Source: Labrenzia sp. DG1229 (GTDB taxonomy: Bacteria > Pseudomonadota > Alphaproteobacteria > Rhizobiales > Stappiaceae). From it: a stretch of 64,000 nt of DNA. A model generated the notes under the pieces. It searched no databases. It saw only the letters and a list, made by a program, of their open reading frames with translations, and had not been told where the DNA came from. This document shows positions 17,723 through 26,263 of this stretch, piece after piece. Within the stretch, counting starts at the first letter, position 1, and each line of letters opens with the position of its first letter. The position numbers and the translations under genes were made by a program. The stretch spans positions 137,965-201,964 of the forward strand of contig NZ_KI928950.1 in assembly GCF_000521215.1 (NCBI RefSeq). The letters are read 5' to 3'.

Positions 17723-17914
17723 ATGATGCATACTGGAGACATCTACGAAGAACGTGCCCGGACTGCCCGGCATCGGGAGTTGCGCGCGCTGGCAAGCGCC
17801 CTGTCGGGAATTCTCTTTCACATTATTCCGGGCAGAAATACCAAACGGGTTACCGGGTTCAGCTCCGCGGAACCCGCAAATGACCGGGTCTCGAACCGGC
17901 GGCATGCCGCCTGA
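17723..17914 (+). CDS. Small basic protein, 63 residues
   Basis: The ORF encodes MMHTGDIYEERARTARHREL followed by an Arg/Ala-rich helix (ALASALSGILFHIIPGR) and a basic tail. A very good AAGGAG lies six bases before the first ATG. It is divergent from the LysR gene and may be its target. It resembles the many short Arg-rich alphaproteobacterial proteins of unknown role, but I cannot name a family. Confidence 0.6.
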   Translation: MMHTGDIYEERARTARHRELRALASALSGILFHIIPGRNTKRVTGFSSAEPANDRVSNRRHAA

Positions 17915-18073
17915 TGGAGGCCAGTTCCTCCTGGAAACCGAATAGCCTGCCCGACCAACTTGTCCAGTCATTTTCACCGGAAGTGAAGACACGGGTGCAA
18001 ATAAACAAAACGTAAGACGATTTTCTCATTCAGCGCTTGCCTTGAGACCGGCTGCCTGCCAGAAGAGCAGCAT

Positions 18074-18206
18074 TCTCAGGGCGGGGTGGAAGTCCCCACC
18101 GGCGGTAAGCAGTGCGCTGCAAGCCCGCGAGCGCCTTCCAGTCGGAAGGGTCAAGCAGATCAGGTGAGAATCCTGAGCCGACGGTCAAAGTCCGGATGAA
18201 AGAGAA
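18074..18206 (+). ncRNA. FMN riboswitch (RFN element)
   Basis: The conserved RFN segments occur in order: AGGGCGGGGTGGAAGTCCCC, ACCGGCGGTAAGC, a variable arm, GATCAGGTGAGAATCCTGAG, CCGACGGTCAAAGTCC and GGATGAAAGAGA. It binds FMN and would lower expression of the ribH gene starting 80 bases downstream when FMN is plentiful. It controls a single gene here, not a full rib operon. Confidence 0.96.
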
Positions 18207-18285
18207 ACTGCGCTCAGACGGCATTCGCCGTCCGTGTCGTATGTGATCGCCTTGGGTGACGTGTCGCGAACCAGGGAGATCACCA

Positions 18286-18720
18286 ATGACACACACCCGA
18301 TATGCCTTCATCAAAGCCGGCTGGCACTCCGATATCGTCGACCAGGCGCTGGTCGGTTTCCAGCAGGTCATTCCCGCGGACAACATCGACGTATTCGACG
18401 TGCCTGGTGCGTTCGAGATGCCCCTTGCTGCGAAAAATCTTGCTCAAACAGGAATGTACGCAGCAGTTGCTGCAGCTGCCCTTGTCGTCGACGGTGGCAT
18501 TTACCGGCATGATTTCGTCGCTCAGGCGGTGGTCAGCGGCTTGATGCAGGCTGGTCTTGAAACAGATGTTCCTGTCCTGTCTGTTTCGCTGACCCCGCAC
18601 CACTTCCAGGAAACGGAACACCACACGAAAATCTACAGGGAACATTTTGTGCTGAAAGGCCGTGAAGCGGCAGAAGCTGCCCTGAAGATCAGTTCGTTCC
18701 GTCAGCAGGTCAACTCCTGA
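18286..18720 (+). CDS. ribH: 6,7-dimethyl-8-ribityllumazine synthase, type II (RibH2-like)
   Basis: Lumazine synthase condenses 5-amino-6-ribitylamino-uracil with dihydroxybutanone phosphate, the penultimate riboflavin step. The 144-residue protein matches the Brucella RibH2 type. It shows AFIKAGWHSDIVDQ, FDVPGAFEMPLAAK, VVDGGIYRHDFV and the active-site stretch VLSVSLTPHHF. Type II enzymes are known to be decameric and in Brucella coexist with a second RibH1. ATG 18286 is chosen for its AGGGAG site; a longer ORF starts 30 bases earlier inside the leader. The FMN riboswitch directly upstream supports regulation by flavin. Confidence 0.94.
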   Translation: MTHTRYAFIKAGWHSDIVDQALVGFQQVIPADNIDVFDVPGAFEMPLAAKNLAQTGMYAAVAAAALVVDGGIYRHDFVAQAVVSGLMQAGLETDVPVLSVSLTPHHFQETEHHTKIYREHFVLKGREAAEAALKISSFRQQVNS

Positions 18721-18732
18721 CGGATCTTTCCG

Positions 18733-18752
18733 GGGGTGGCGCGGGCCACCCC
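18733..18752. terminator. Hairpin between convergent ribH and ABC transporter
   Basis: GGGGTGGC (18733-18740) pairs with GCCACCCC (18745-18752) across a 4-base loop. It lies between two convergent stop codons and could act in both directions. T runs are poor. Confidence 0.45.
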
Positions 18753-18765
18753 TTCCCCAACACTG

Positions 18766-20718
18766 CTATTTCGCGGGAATATAGTCCGCTGTCTGCCCTC
18801 GCGTGACGATCCCCAGGTCATCGTTTTCGCGAGCGGCCCTCAGACGCTCTTCCGCTTCGTCGGCTTCACGCTGGCGCGCCCACATGGATGCGTAGAGACC
18901 GTTACTGTCCAACAGCTCGGCATGCGTGCCGCGTTCGGCAATCCGGCCGGCCTCCAGAACAATGATCTGATCCGCATTGACAACCGTCGACAGGCGGTGC
19001 GCGATAACGAGAGTAGTCCGGTTTTGCGCAACCTGATCCAATGCGGACTGGATTTCGCGCTCCGTGTGCGTGTCGAGTGCGGAGGTCGCCTCGTCAAGTA
19101 TAAGAATCGGCGGCGATTTCAGGATCGTCCGTGCAATCGCGACGCGCTGTTTTTCACCACCGGAAAGCTTCAACCCGCGTTCACCGACCTCAGACGCATA
19201 GCCCTGTGGCAGATTTTCGATGAAGTGGTGGATCTGCGCCATTCGGGCAGCTTCACGAACTTCCTCATCCGTGGCTTCCGGCCGTCCGTAGCGGATGTTG
19301 TAGGCGATGGTATCGTTGAAGAGCACCGTGTCCTGCGGCACCATTCCAATGGCATCGCGAACGCTCGCCTGCGTAACGTCTCGCACATCCTGGCCGTCGA
19401 TTTCCACTGCTCCGTCCGTCACGTCATAGAATCGGAACAGCAACCGGGATATGGTCGACTTGCCTGCCCCGGACGGGCCGACAATGGCAATCGTCTTTCC
19501 GGCTGGCACCTCGAAATTGATGCCCTTCAGGATATGACGGTCGGCGTCATAGTGAAATTTGACGTCCTTGAAGACAATCTTTCCAGCAACAGCCTTCAGC
19601 GGCTCTGCGTTCTCCTTGTCCATTATTTCCGCAGGAACCAGCAACAGGTCGAACATGGCTTCTATATCCGCCAACCCTTGCCGGATCTCACGATAGAGAA
19701 AACCGATGAAATTCAAGGGTATGGAGATCTGCATCAAAAGCGCGTTGATCAGGACAAAGTCACCGATATTCTGCTCGCCGGTCATCACCGCCTTTGCAGA
19801 CAGTGCCATACAGGCGGCCATGCCGAAACCGAGTATTACCGTCTGACCCAGGTTGAGCCAGGCAAGCGATGTCCAGGTTTTCGTCGCGGCCGTCTCGTAT
19901 TTCGCCATCGAGACGTCGAAGCGCGAAGCTTCCATTTTTTCGTTGCCGAAATACTTGACCGTCTCGAAATTCAGCAGGCTGTCGATCGCCTTGGAATTGG
20001 CTTCGGTGTCGCTGTCGTTCATCTCCCGGCGAATTTCGATACGCCAGTTCGAACATTTGATCGTGAACCAGACATAGGTAACGATCATCACGGCCACGAT
20101 CACGACATAGAAGAAGCCGAACTGGTACCAGATGACAGCCGCCATGATGGCGAATTCGAATACGGTGGGAACGCCATTCAGGATCGTGAACCGGACAATC
20201 GACTCGATGCCCTTGACCCCGCGTTCGATAACCCGGCTGAGACCGCCTGTGCGGCGTGCCAGATGGAAACGCAGGGAAAGCCTATGCAAATGACGGAATG
20301 TCATGATCGCAAGCTGACGCACGGCGTGCTGCCCGACCCGCGCAAAGAGTGCATCACGCAACTGGTTGAATGCGACCGCCAGGACGCGGGCTGCGTTGTA
20401 AGCCAGCACGAGCATGACCGGCGCGACCAGAAAGGAAGGAAGTCCGGCGGTTTCACCCGTCAATGCGTCGGTTGCCCAGGCAAAGAAATAGGGCGACAGA
20501 ACCGTAATGAACTTTGCGATGATCAGGGCGAAAACAGCGAGCAGAACACGACGCTTGAGATCCGGACGATCGGAAGGCCAGATATACGGCCAGAGATTGG
20601 CAAGTGTCTCAAATGTGCTCCCCTCGTCCGCGCTGACGACCTTTTGAGAATGGGAGTTTTGGCTGCCTGCAGCCGCATCGGCAGAGCCTTGCGGTGAGGT
20701 GGCTGGTTGATCGGTCAA
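18766..20718 (-). CDS. Atm1-type ABC exporter (permease-ATPase half-transporter)
   Basis: The 650-residue half-transporter has six membrane helices (about 60-350), then an ATPase domain with Walker A GPSGAGKST, signature LSGGEKQR and Walker B ILILDEATSALD. Sequence blocks such as ALTGETAGLPSFLVAPVML and SLLNFETVKYFGNE are those of the Atm1/ABCB7/HMT1 group. Bacterial Atm1 proteins export glutathione-conjugated heavy metals and related thiol complexes. The start is TTG with a GGAGA site. An ArsR-type metal regulator starts the transcript 37 bases upstream, so metal-induced export is likely. Confidence 0.93.
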   Translation of the reverse strand: MTDQPATSPQGSADAAAGSQNSHSQKVVSADEGSTFETLANLWPYIWPSDRPDLKRRVLLAVFALIIAKFITVLSPYFFAWATDALTGETAGLPSFLVAPVMLVLAYNAARVLAVAFNQLRDALFARVGQHAVRQLAIMTFRHLHRLSLRFHLARRTGGLSRVIERGVKGIESIVRFTILNGVPTVFEFAIMAAVIWYQFGFFYVVIVAVMIVTYVWFTIKCSNWRIEIRREMNDSDTEANSKAIDSLLNFETVKYFGNEKMEASRFDVSMAKYETAATKTWTSLAWLNLGQTVILGFGMAACMALSAKAVMTGEQNIGDFVLINALLMQISIPLNFIGFLYREIRQGLADIEAMFDLLLVPAEIMDKENAEPLKAVAGKIVFKDVKFHYDADRHILKGINFEVPAGKTIAIVGPSGAGKSTISRLLFRFYDVTDGAVEIDGQDVRDVTQASVRDAIGMVPQDTVLFNDTIAYNIRYGRPEATDEEVREAARMAQIHHFIENLPQGYASEVGERGLKLSGGEKQRVAIARTILKSPPILILDEATSALDTHTEREIQSALDQVAQNRTTLVIAHRLSTVVNADQIIVLEAGRIAERGTHAELLDSNGLYASMWARQREADEAEERLRAARENDDLGIVTRGQTADYIPAK

Positions 20719-20755
20719 ACGTTATCTCCAGAACCGCAAGCGGCAGTCCTTTTCT

Positions 20756-21139
20756 TCAGTCTTTTTTGAATGTCGCCGGCACAGTTGCATCAGAGAGTGA
20801 CGGCTTCAGAGAATTGAGATCCTGCCAGAATTCCTTCGAGCATTGCTCTGCCCGCTTCAGTTTCTCGCGGTTCAAGAGATAGTGGCAATTGCGACCCCGG
20901 GCATCGCAGATCAACAGTCCGGCGTCCTTGAGTACCTGCAGGTGTTGTGAGACGGTCGACTGAGCCAGCGGAAGATGATTTACGATCTCGCCGCAGCACG
21001 CCTCTTCCTGCGTGGCAAGCTGCTTGATGATTGCAATGCGCGCGGGATGGCCGAGCGCACGAAAGATTGCGGCGAGCTCCTCACAATTCGACAGGCACTT
21101 CCTGTTGTCGTTTGTCGACGGACATTCCGTCTCGCTCAT
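20756..21139 (-). CDS. ArsR family metalloregulator
   Basis: The 127-residue winged-helix repressor has the HTH core LPLAQSTVSQHLQVLKDAGL. The helix before it reads QEEACCGEIVNHL, placing an adjacent Cys pair where ArsR proteins bind As(III) or other soft metals. Further cysteines occur in the N-terminal CPSTNDNRKCLSNC stretch and in CHYLLN. ATG 21139 is preferred for its GGGAG site. The gene sits directly upstream of the Atm1-type exporter, so it probably represses the pair until metal binds. Confidence 0.9.
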   Translation of the reverse strand: MSETECPSTNDNRKCLSNCEELAAIFRALGHPARIAIIKQLATQEEACCGEIVNHLPLAQSTVSQHLQVLKDAGLLICDARGRNCHYLLNREKLKRAEQCSKEFWQDLNSLKPSLSDATVPATFKKD

Positions 21140-21172
21140 CGGCCTGCTCCCACGCTCACGCGTTCGTGTCTT

Positions 21173-21188
21173 ATCGTTGATATGCGAT
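21173..21188. promoter_or_regulatory. Possible ArsR operator
   Basis: ATCG-TTGATATG-CGAT is an imperfect dyad in the 60 bases before the arsR-like start. ArsR sites are typically AT-rich dyads in this position. It is weakly supported. Confidence 0.3.
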
Positions 21189-21278
21189 GAATGGATCAAA
21201 AAACAAGGGGCTAAAGGAAATAGGCAGGAATCCCGTCAGGGTTCCCTGCCATTTCAACTTCATCGCACGGACTGCGGC

Positions 21279-23084
21279 CTAGCCTCTGTTGGCGTTGCCA
21301 CTGCTCCTGTCCGGCCAGTTCAGATCGCCTTCAGGGGTCAGGAACACCTGCCCGGGATAGATCAGATCGGGATCTCTTATCTGGTCCTGGTTCGCCTGGT
21401 AGATTGTCGTATAACGAACACCATCTCCGTAGAGCCGCCGCGAAATGCGCCACAGGTTGTCGCCCTTGCGGATAATGACGACCGGAAGAGACTTCTGGAC
21501 GTCCGCGCCCTGGCTCCCCTGCCCGCTGCCCGCACCGGTGGCCACGACCTTGGTCAGAACAATCTGCTTGTCCTGTTCCTTTTCGAAGGTCACAGCTGCC
21601 CGCGCATCCACTGTGTTTCCGTCTTTCGCAATCAGGTCGACCCTGACTTCCACATTCCCTTCGGCAACATTCTTGGTGCCCTCGACCAGCCATTTGCCGC
21701 TGGAATTGACCTTCGCTTCACCCTGAAAGTCTTCGCCAACATAGACACGGACCGAGGACCCCGGCTTGCCGGTTCCAGCGACGTAGACCTTGTCCGGTTC
21801 CGATTCGACTGCTTCAACTGTTACATCCGGAGATGATGCAGGTTGCTGCGAACCGGTGCCGGTATCAGCAGATGCCGTGCTGGACGACGATTGCTGAACG
21901 CCAGTCCCGCTCCCTACTTCAGCAGCTGTTTCGGTCCGGGCCTGAGCGTTGCCGGCACTTGCAGTTACCGGTGTACCATCCGCTGCCGGCTTGGGTTGCG
22001 GAGTGCCGGCGGAATTCGAAGCTTGTGCCGCACCCTGACCTTCTGAGTTTTCCGGTGCTGGTGTCACCGCCTGCCCCGTGCCCGTTGCGGATGCCTGCTC
22101 CCGGCCGGATACATTCCCATCAGCTGCTGCGGCCTGGCCGTCGTTCAGGGCAGCGGTGTCGGAAGAAATTCGAGGCGTCCCAGGTTGCTCGTTTACTGCC
22201 ACCTCAACAGATGGTGCTTGATTGCCTGATCCTGACTCGACGCTTCCGGCGGTTTGGCCATCGGCACCACCATCTGATTGAGCAGGCTGCTGCTCAGCAA
22301 GCTGCGAAGGCCGGGATTCGCTGGTGTTGTCCTCCACGGCTGTCTTGGGCAATGCAGCGATGACGGTATCTTCACCGTCTGCTGTGCGCTCGCTTGTCGT
22401 GGCAGTCGCGGACTGGTTTGCAACAGCTTGTTTTTCTGCGGTTGCGTTAGCATCAGCAACCTGTATTTCCGTCTTCGGTTTTTGCAGAATATCAGACGGT
22501 CCCTCGGAATCGTTGAGCACGACCAGTGGCTTTTCCTGGCCGTCTTCAGGGACAGACACGGCAAGCCGCTGACCTGATTCCTCGATGGCATCCCCTTTTT
22601 CGTCATGGACTTCCAAACCGACATCGTAATCGCCCGGCTTCAGCGGTTCCTCAAGAATGATCGTCCACTCACCTGCCTCATTGGCGATACTCTTGCCGAC
22701 AACCTCGCCATTAGCGGTCAAGGCGACGATGGCACCCGCGTCGGAACGTCCCGCTACGACGGTTTCACCCGTCGGCTCGACCCCGACAACATCAAAACTG
22801 GGACCTTCAACCGGCGCCTGTTCGGTCGCCTCAGGGGCGTCTGTTTGCGCGGCAGTTTCCTGCTCCTGCTGCCTGTCACCAGCCTCAACGCCGATCGGTA
22901 CGGACGTGGTCTGCTTTTCGACCTTGCCTGTCTTGTCTTCCCCCACCGCGGGTGCAGAAGCGGCTTCAACAGCTTCCTGCGCGGGCGGTAGAAGGGATCC
23001 GCGGTAAAAATATGCCGCTGCCAGCGCTGCCACGCCTACCGGCACTGCCACGATCAAAGTCCGGAACATTGTCTGCTTGTTCAT
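21279..23084 (-). CDS. LysM peptidoglycan-binding protein with Ig-like domains
   Basis: The 601-residue envelope protein has an N-terminal membrane anchor (TLIVAVPVGVAALAAAYFY). Two bacterial Ig-like segments follow (about 95-175 and 415-500, each with a GxWxxxL strand such as GEWTIILEEPLKPGDYDV). Between them lies a Ser/Ala/Glu/Gln-rich linker of over 200 residues, and a C-terminal LysM (about 545-592, IRKGDNLWRISRRLYG) ends the protein. LysM binds N-acetylglucosamine in peptidoglycan. Layouts like this are common in Hyphomicrobiales but not functionally assigned. It is monocistronic and convergent with nothing. Confidence 0.88.
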   Translation of the reverse strand: MNKQTMFRTLIVAVPVGVAALAAAYFYRGSLLPPAQEAVEAASAPAVGEDKTGKVEKQTTSVPIGVEAGDRQQEQETAAQTDAPEATEQAPVEGPSFDVVGVEPTGETVVAGRSDAGAIVALTANGEVVGKSIANEAGEWTIILEEPLKPGDYDVGLEVHDEKGDAIEESGQRLAVSVPEDGQEKPLVVLNDSEGPSDILQKPKTEIQVADANATAEKQAVANQSATATTSERTADGEDTVIAALPKTAVEDNTSESRPSQLAEQQPAQSDGGADGQTAGSVESGSGNQAPSVEVAVNEQPGTPRISSDTAALNDGQAAAADGNVSGREQASATGTGQAVTPAPENSEGQGAAQASNSAGTPQPKPAADGTPVTASAGNAQARTETAAEVGSGTGVQQSSSSTASADTGTGSQQPASSPDVTVEAVESEPDKVYVAGTGKPGSSVRVYVGEDFQGEAKVNSSGKWLVEGTKNVAEGNVEVRVDLIAKDGNTVDARAAVTFEKEQDKQIVLTKVVATGAGSGQGSQGADVQKSLPVVIIRKGDNLWRISRRLYGDGVRYTTIYQANQDQIRDPDLIYPGQVFLTPEGDLNWPDRSSGNANRG

Positions 23085-23279
23085 TTTTTCCCGTCAGAAG
23101 GCTTGCGAGCGACCCGGTCCATCACGCGGTCAGCTGCAGCATCTGCCCCTGTCACATATTCTTAGTCGCCCATCCATAGCCCCCTTTTGAGAGCACGGCA
23201 AGAAATCCAGCTTGAATCTCAAGGGACTTAAAACAGAATGCTTGACCTCATGGCAGTCTGAATGCCACATCTTTGCGTC

Positions 23280-23897
23280 ATGAATACGATTTCTCAAAAT
23301 CAACTTACAAGCGTTTGCGTTTACTGCGGCTCCAGCTTTGGCTCGGACCCGGCCCACGAAGCGGCGGCCACACGGCTGGGCCAGATCATCGCGGAGGCGG
23401 GTCTGCGTCTTGTTTACGGGGGCGGATCGGTCGGCCTGATGGGCACTGTCGCCAACGCCGCGCTGGAGTCGGGCGGCAAGGTAACGGGCATCATTCCCCG
23501 CTTCCTGGAAAAACGGGAAGTCATGCTGGATTCTCTTGAAGATCTTGTCATCACGAACGACATGCACGAACGCAAGCATCTGATGTTTGAAAAGGCTGAC
23601 GCCTTTATCGCGCTTCCCGGTGGAATAGGCACTCTGGAAGAAGCGGTCGAAATGATGACCTGGGCCCAACTGGGTCAGCACAAGAAACCTGTCTTGCTCG
23701 CCAATATCAACGGGTTCTGGTCACCCTTGCTGGAATTGCTCGATCACATGCGGGCGCAGGGATACATTCGACCGGACACTGAAGTCCCCTATCTTGTGGC
23801 GAAGAAGATCGAAGATATTCTTCCCATGCTGCAGCAATCGATTTCCGCAAGGAAAACCGAGCAGGCAGGAAACTTCGCGAAGGTAACGGAACTCTGA
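23280..23897 (+). CDS. LOG family (TIGR00730) nucleoside 5'-monophosphate phosphoribohydrolase
   Basis: The 205-residue Rossmann-type protein carries the LOG signature PGGIGTLEE (about 112-120) and an early SVCVYCGSSFG block. LOG proteins cleave the base from cytokinin or other nucleoside monophosphates. Bacterial members are often mislabelled as lysine decarboxylases. Neither ATG 23262 nor ATG 23280 has a clear ribosome site; the shorter form is taken because the family begins close to the SVCVYCGSS strand. Confidence 0.88.
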   Translation: MNTISQNQLTSVCVYCGSSFGSDPAHEAAATRLGQIIAEAGLRLVYGGGSVGLMGTVANAALESGGKVTGIIPRFLEKREVMLDSLEDLVITNDMHERKHLMFEKADAFIALPGGIGTLEEAVEMMTWAQLGQHKKPVLLANINGFWSPLLELLDHMRAQGYIRPDTEVPYLVAKKIEDILPMLQQSISARKTEQAGNFAKVTEL

Positions 23898-24056
23898 GTT
23901 TCCAATCGAACCAAAAGATCATCTACAAGGCCCCACCCGGCCGCAACAAAATTCTGTTGCGAAAAGCAGGCCTTGCAACAATTGATGCCGGGCAATCAGA
24001 GACCCTGCCAACGGTACTGCGCGTTCGACCAAGTTCCACCGCCTACGGACCATTCC

Positions 24057-25310
24057 ATGCAAACTACTCTCCTGGTTGAAGATGCATCGTTTTTTGAAAA
24101 GGCGATCGTCAAGAAATTGCATGATGTCGGTCGGCACCAGATCATGGTGGCGCGTAGCTATACCGAGGCGGAAAACTGCCTGAATTTGCCCATTGGTGAA
24201 CCTGATCTGGCGCTTGTGGACCTGACGCTTCCGGATGCGCCGGATGGTGAAATCGTGGATCTATGTGAAAAGCGAAACATCCCGACGATCGTTTTTACGA
24301 GCAGGTTTGACCCGAAGACGCGCAGCAAGATGCTGCAAAAGGGCGTGATCGACTACGTCTTGAAGGATTCACCAGGCAGCTTGAACTACGTTGCGGACCT
24401 GATCCGGCGATTGGCAAAAAACCCGAAAATCGGCATCCTGGTACTGGATGATGCAGGTGTCGAGCGCGAAGCCATTTCACGGATCGTCATGAAGCACCTG
24501 TACAAGGTCTACAAGGCAGCAAGTACCGACGAGGCACTCAAGTGCCTGCGTGATAACAGCGATATCAAGCTGGTTCTTGCCGACTACTTCCTGCCCGGAA
24601 AGGATGGCTTTGCCTTTTTGAAAGCCGTTCGCAGATCCCACAGTGCTGAACAGGTTGGCATCATCGGCATGTCTTCGGTCACCAATTCGGACAACCGGGT
24701 CCGTTTTCTGAAATACGGCGCCGCAGATTTCGTCGACAAACACTGTTCACCCGAAGAGCTTTTGCTCCGGATCTCTCAAAACCTCGACTACATCTACCGC
24801 ATTGAAGAGTTGAACAACCTTGCAATGCGTGATTCCCTGACAGGGCTCTACAACCGGCGTTACTTGCTGGCAGAGGTTGCGGGCGAAATCAAAACCTGGT
24901 CTGGCGCGGATGACGACCGCAACTGGCTTGCACTGTTCGATCTCGATGGCTTCAAGGGTGTAAACGACAGTCACGGTCATGATTTTGGTGACGCCGTCCT
25001 AACGCGCTTTGCAGGAAACCTGACCAGTCTTTCAAAAGAGAACGATATTGTTGCGCGTCTGGGTGGTGACGAATTTTGTTTCGTGCTGCGCGACCAATCG
25101 GAAAGCGAGATGCGTGAACGCTTGTCGGCATTTCTCAAGGACGTAGAGACATCGCCCATTGAACACAGGGGGCAGTCGATCCACATCAGAACGAGTATCG
25201 GCGTTGCGCCACTGCTGGACGGCGATCTCCACGAAGCTCTCAAGGCAGCGGATCTGAGGCTCTACTCGGCAAAACGCAGTGGGCCCGGTCAACTGGTGAC
25301 AAAGGGGTGA
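24057..25310 (+). CDS. PleD-like response regulator: REC-REC-GGDEF diguanylate cyclase
   Basis: The 417-residue cytoplasmic protein has two receiver domains and one GGDEF domain, the PleD layout. REC1 (1-120) has the acceptor in LALVDLTLPDAPDG and the lysine in VLKDS. REC2 (about 128-245) has LVLADYFLPGKDG and FVDKH. The cyclase domain (about 255-417) has the metal site LFDLDGFKGVND and the intact RLGGDEF. The RxxD inhibitory site normally five residues upstream reads KEND, so product inhibition through it is doubtful. ATG 24057 is chosen because the fold begins there. No cognate kinase is adjacent. Confidence 0.92.
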   Translation: MQTTLLVEDASFFEKAIVKKLHDVGRHQIMVARSYTEAENCLNLPIGEPDLALVDLTLPDAPDGEIVDLCEKRNIPTIVFTSRFDPKTRSKMLQKGVIDYVLKDSPGSLNYVADLIRRLAKNPKIGILVLDDAGVEREAISRIVMKHLYKVYKAASTDEALKCLRDNSDIKLVLADYFLPGKDGFAFLKAVRRSHSAEQVGIIGMSSVTNSDNRVRFLKYGAADFVDKHCSPEELLLRISQNLDYIYRIEELNNLAMRDSLTGLYNRRYLLAEVAGEIKTWSGADDDRNWLALFDLDGFKGVNDSHGHDFGDAVLTRFAGNLTSLSKENDIVARLGGDEFCFVLRDQSESEMRERLSAFLKDVETSPIEHRGQSIHIRTSIGVAPLLDGDLHEALKAADLRLYSAKRSGPGQLVTKG

Positions 25311-25328
25311 GCCCCTGCGACGCTTGTC

Positions 25329-26240
25329 TCACGACGCAGAGCGATAGCGATTCCAACTGTCAAATGTGAAGACCACCAGCGCACCCCAGATCATCGCAAA
25401 TGTCACAAGCCGGGTCGGGTCAAGCGGTTCGCCCCAGATATAGACCGCCATCAGAAAATGCATGGACGGTGCGATATACTGCATGAGCCCCAGCATGAAG
25501 AGCGGCAGCCTGCGGGCGGCAGCCGAAAAGCAGACCAGCGGCAGGGCCGTCACGATCCCGGTTCCAACAAGCGCGGCCAGAACGGGAAGATCGTCCAGTA
25601 CAAGCGCGTCAGCGCCCCAACTGAGGCTGAGCACCAGAAAACCTGCCGCAAATGGAAATAGAAGCAGGGTCTCAACGAACATGCCCGGCGTCGCATTCAC
25701 CGGTGTAACTTTGCGGACATATCCGTATCCGGCGAATGAAAAGGCAAGGATCAACGAGACCCACGGGACACCTCCCGCCAAAACCGCCTGTACCAGAACG
25801 GCCATTGCGGCAATGAAAACTGCTGCTTTCTGCCCGCGGGACAGGCGTTCCTGAAGTACAATCAGGCCGACCAGAATACTCACCAACGGGTTGATGAAGT
25901 ATCCAAGCGAAACATCAAGCACCCGTTCCTGCGCAATCGCCCAGACAAACACCAGCCAGTTCACACCAATGAATGTGGCCGAAGTCATCAGTCCCTTGAG
26001 AACCTTCGGCTGGCGAAAGGCCTCGACAACTTCTTGCCACCGGCCACGAAAGTAGAGGAACAGGCCGACGAACAGCACCGACCACACGATGCGGTGCGAC
26101 ACGACGATATCGGCCGGAACGGAATCCGTGAGTTTGTAATACGCCGGAAAGAAACCCCACATGCAGTAGGCGGAAAGGCCATAATACAGCCCCTGGCGCA
26201 GTTGTGCGCTGGTTTCGGCTTCCGAAACCGGATGGGACAT
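25329..26240 (-). CDS. rarD: EamA family transporter RarD
   Basis: The 303-residue inner-membrane protein has about ten hydrophobic helices in the drug/metabolite transporter pattern. It matches RarD by blocks such as CMWGFFPAYYKL, SHRIVWSVLFV, NPLVSILVGLIVLQERLSR and LGLMQYIAPSMHF. The transported substrate is not established. It is the last gene of a tight minus-strand run (cysS, GFA, cimA, rarD), 23 bases after cimA. Confidence 0.92.
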   Translation of the reverse strand: MSHPVSEAETSAQLRQGLYYGLSAYCMWGFFPAYYKLTDSVPADIVVSHRIVWSVLFVGLFLYFRGRWQEVVEAFRQPKVLKGLMTSATFIGVNWLVFVWAIAQERVLDVSLGYFINPLVSILVGLIVLQERLSRGQKAAVFIAAMAVLVQAVLAGGVPWVSLILAFSFAGYGYVRKVTPVNATPGMFVETLLLFPFAAGFLVLSLSWGADALVLDDLPVLAALVGTGIVTALPLVCFSAAARRLPLFMLGLMQYIAPSMHFLMAVYIWGEPLDPTRLVTFAMIWGALVVFTFDSWNRYRSAS

Positions 26241-26263
26241 CTGTTCTGCCTTTCTGGCGCGCC

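Noticed and set aside
18736..20697. 653-codon plus-strand ORF opposite the ABC exporter
   Set aside because: It is antisense to a gene with every ABC motif intact, has no recognisable domain, and arises from high-GC codon bias.
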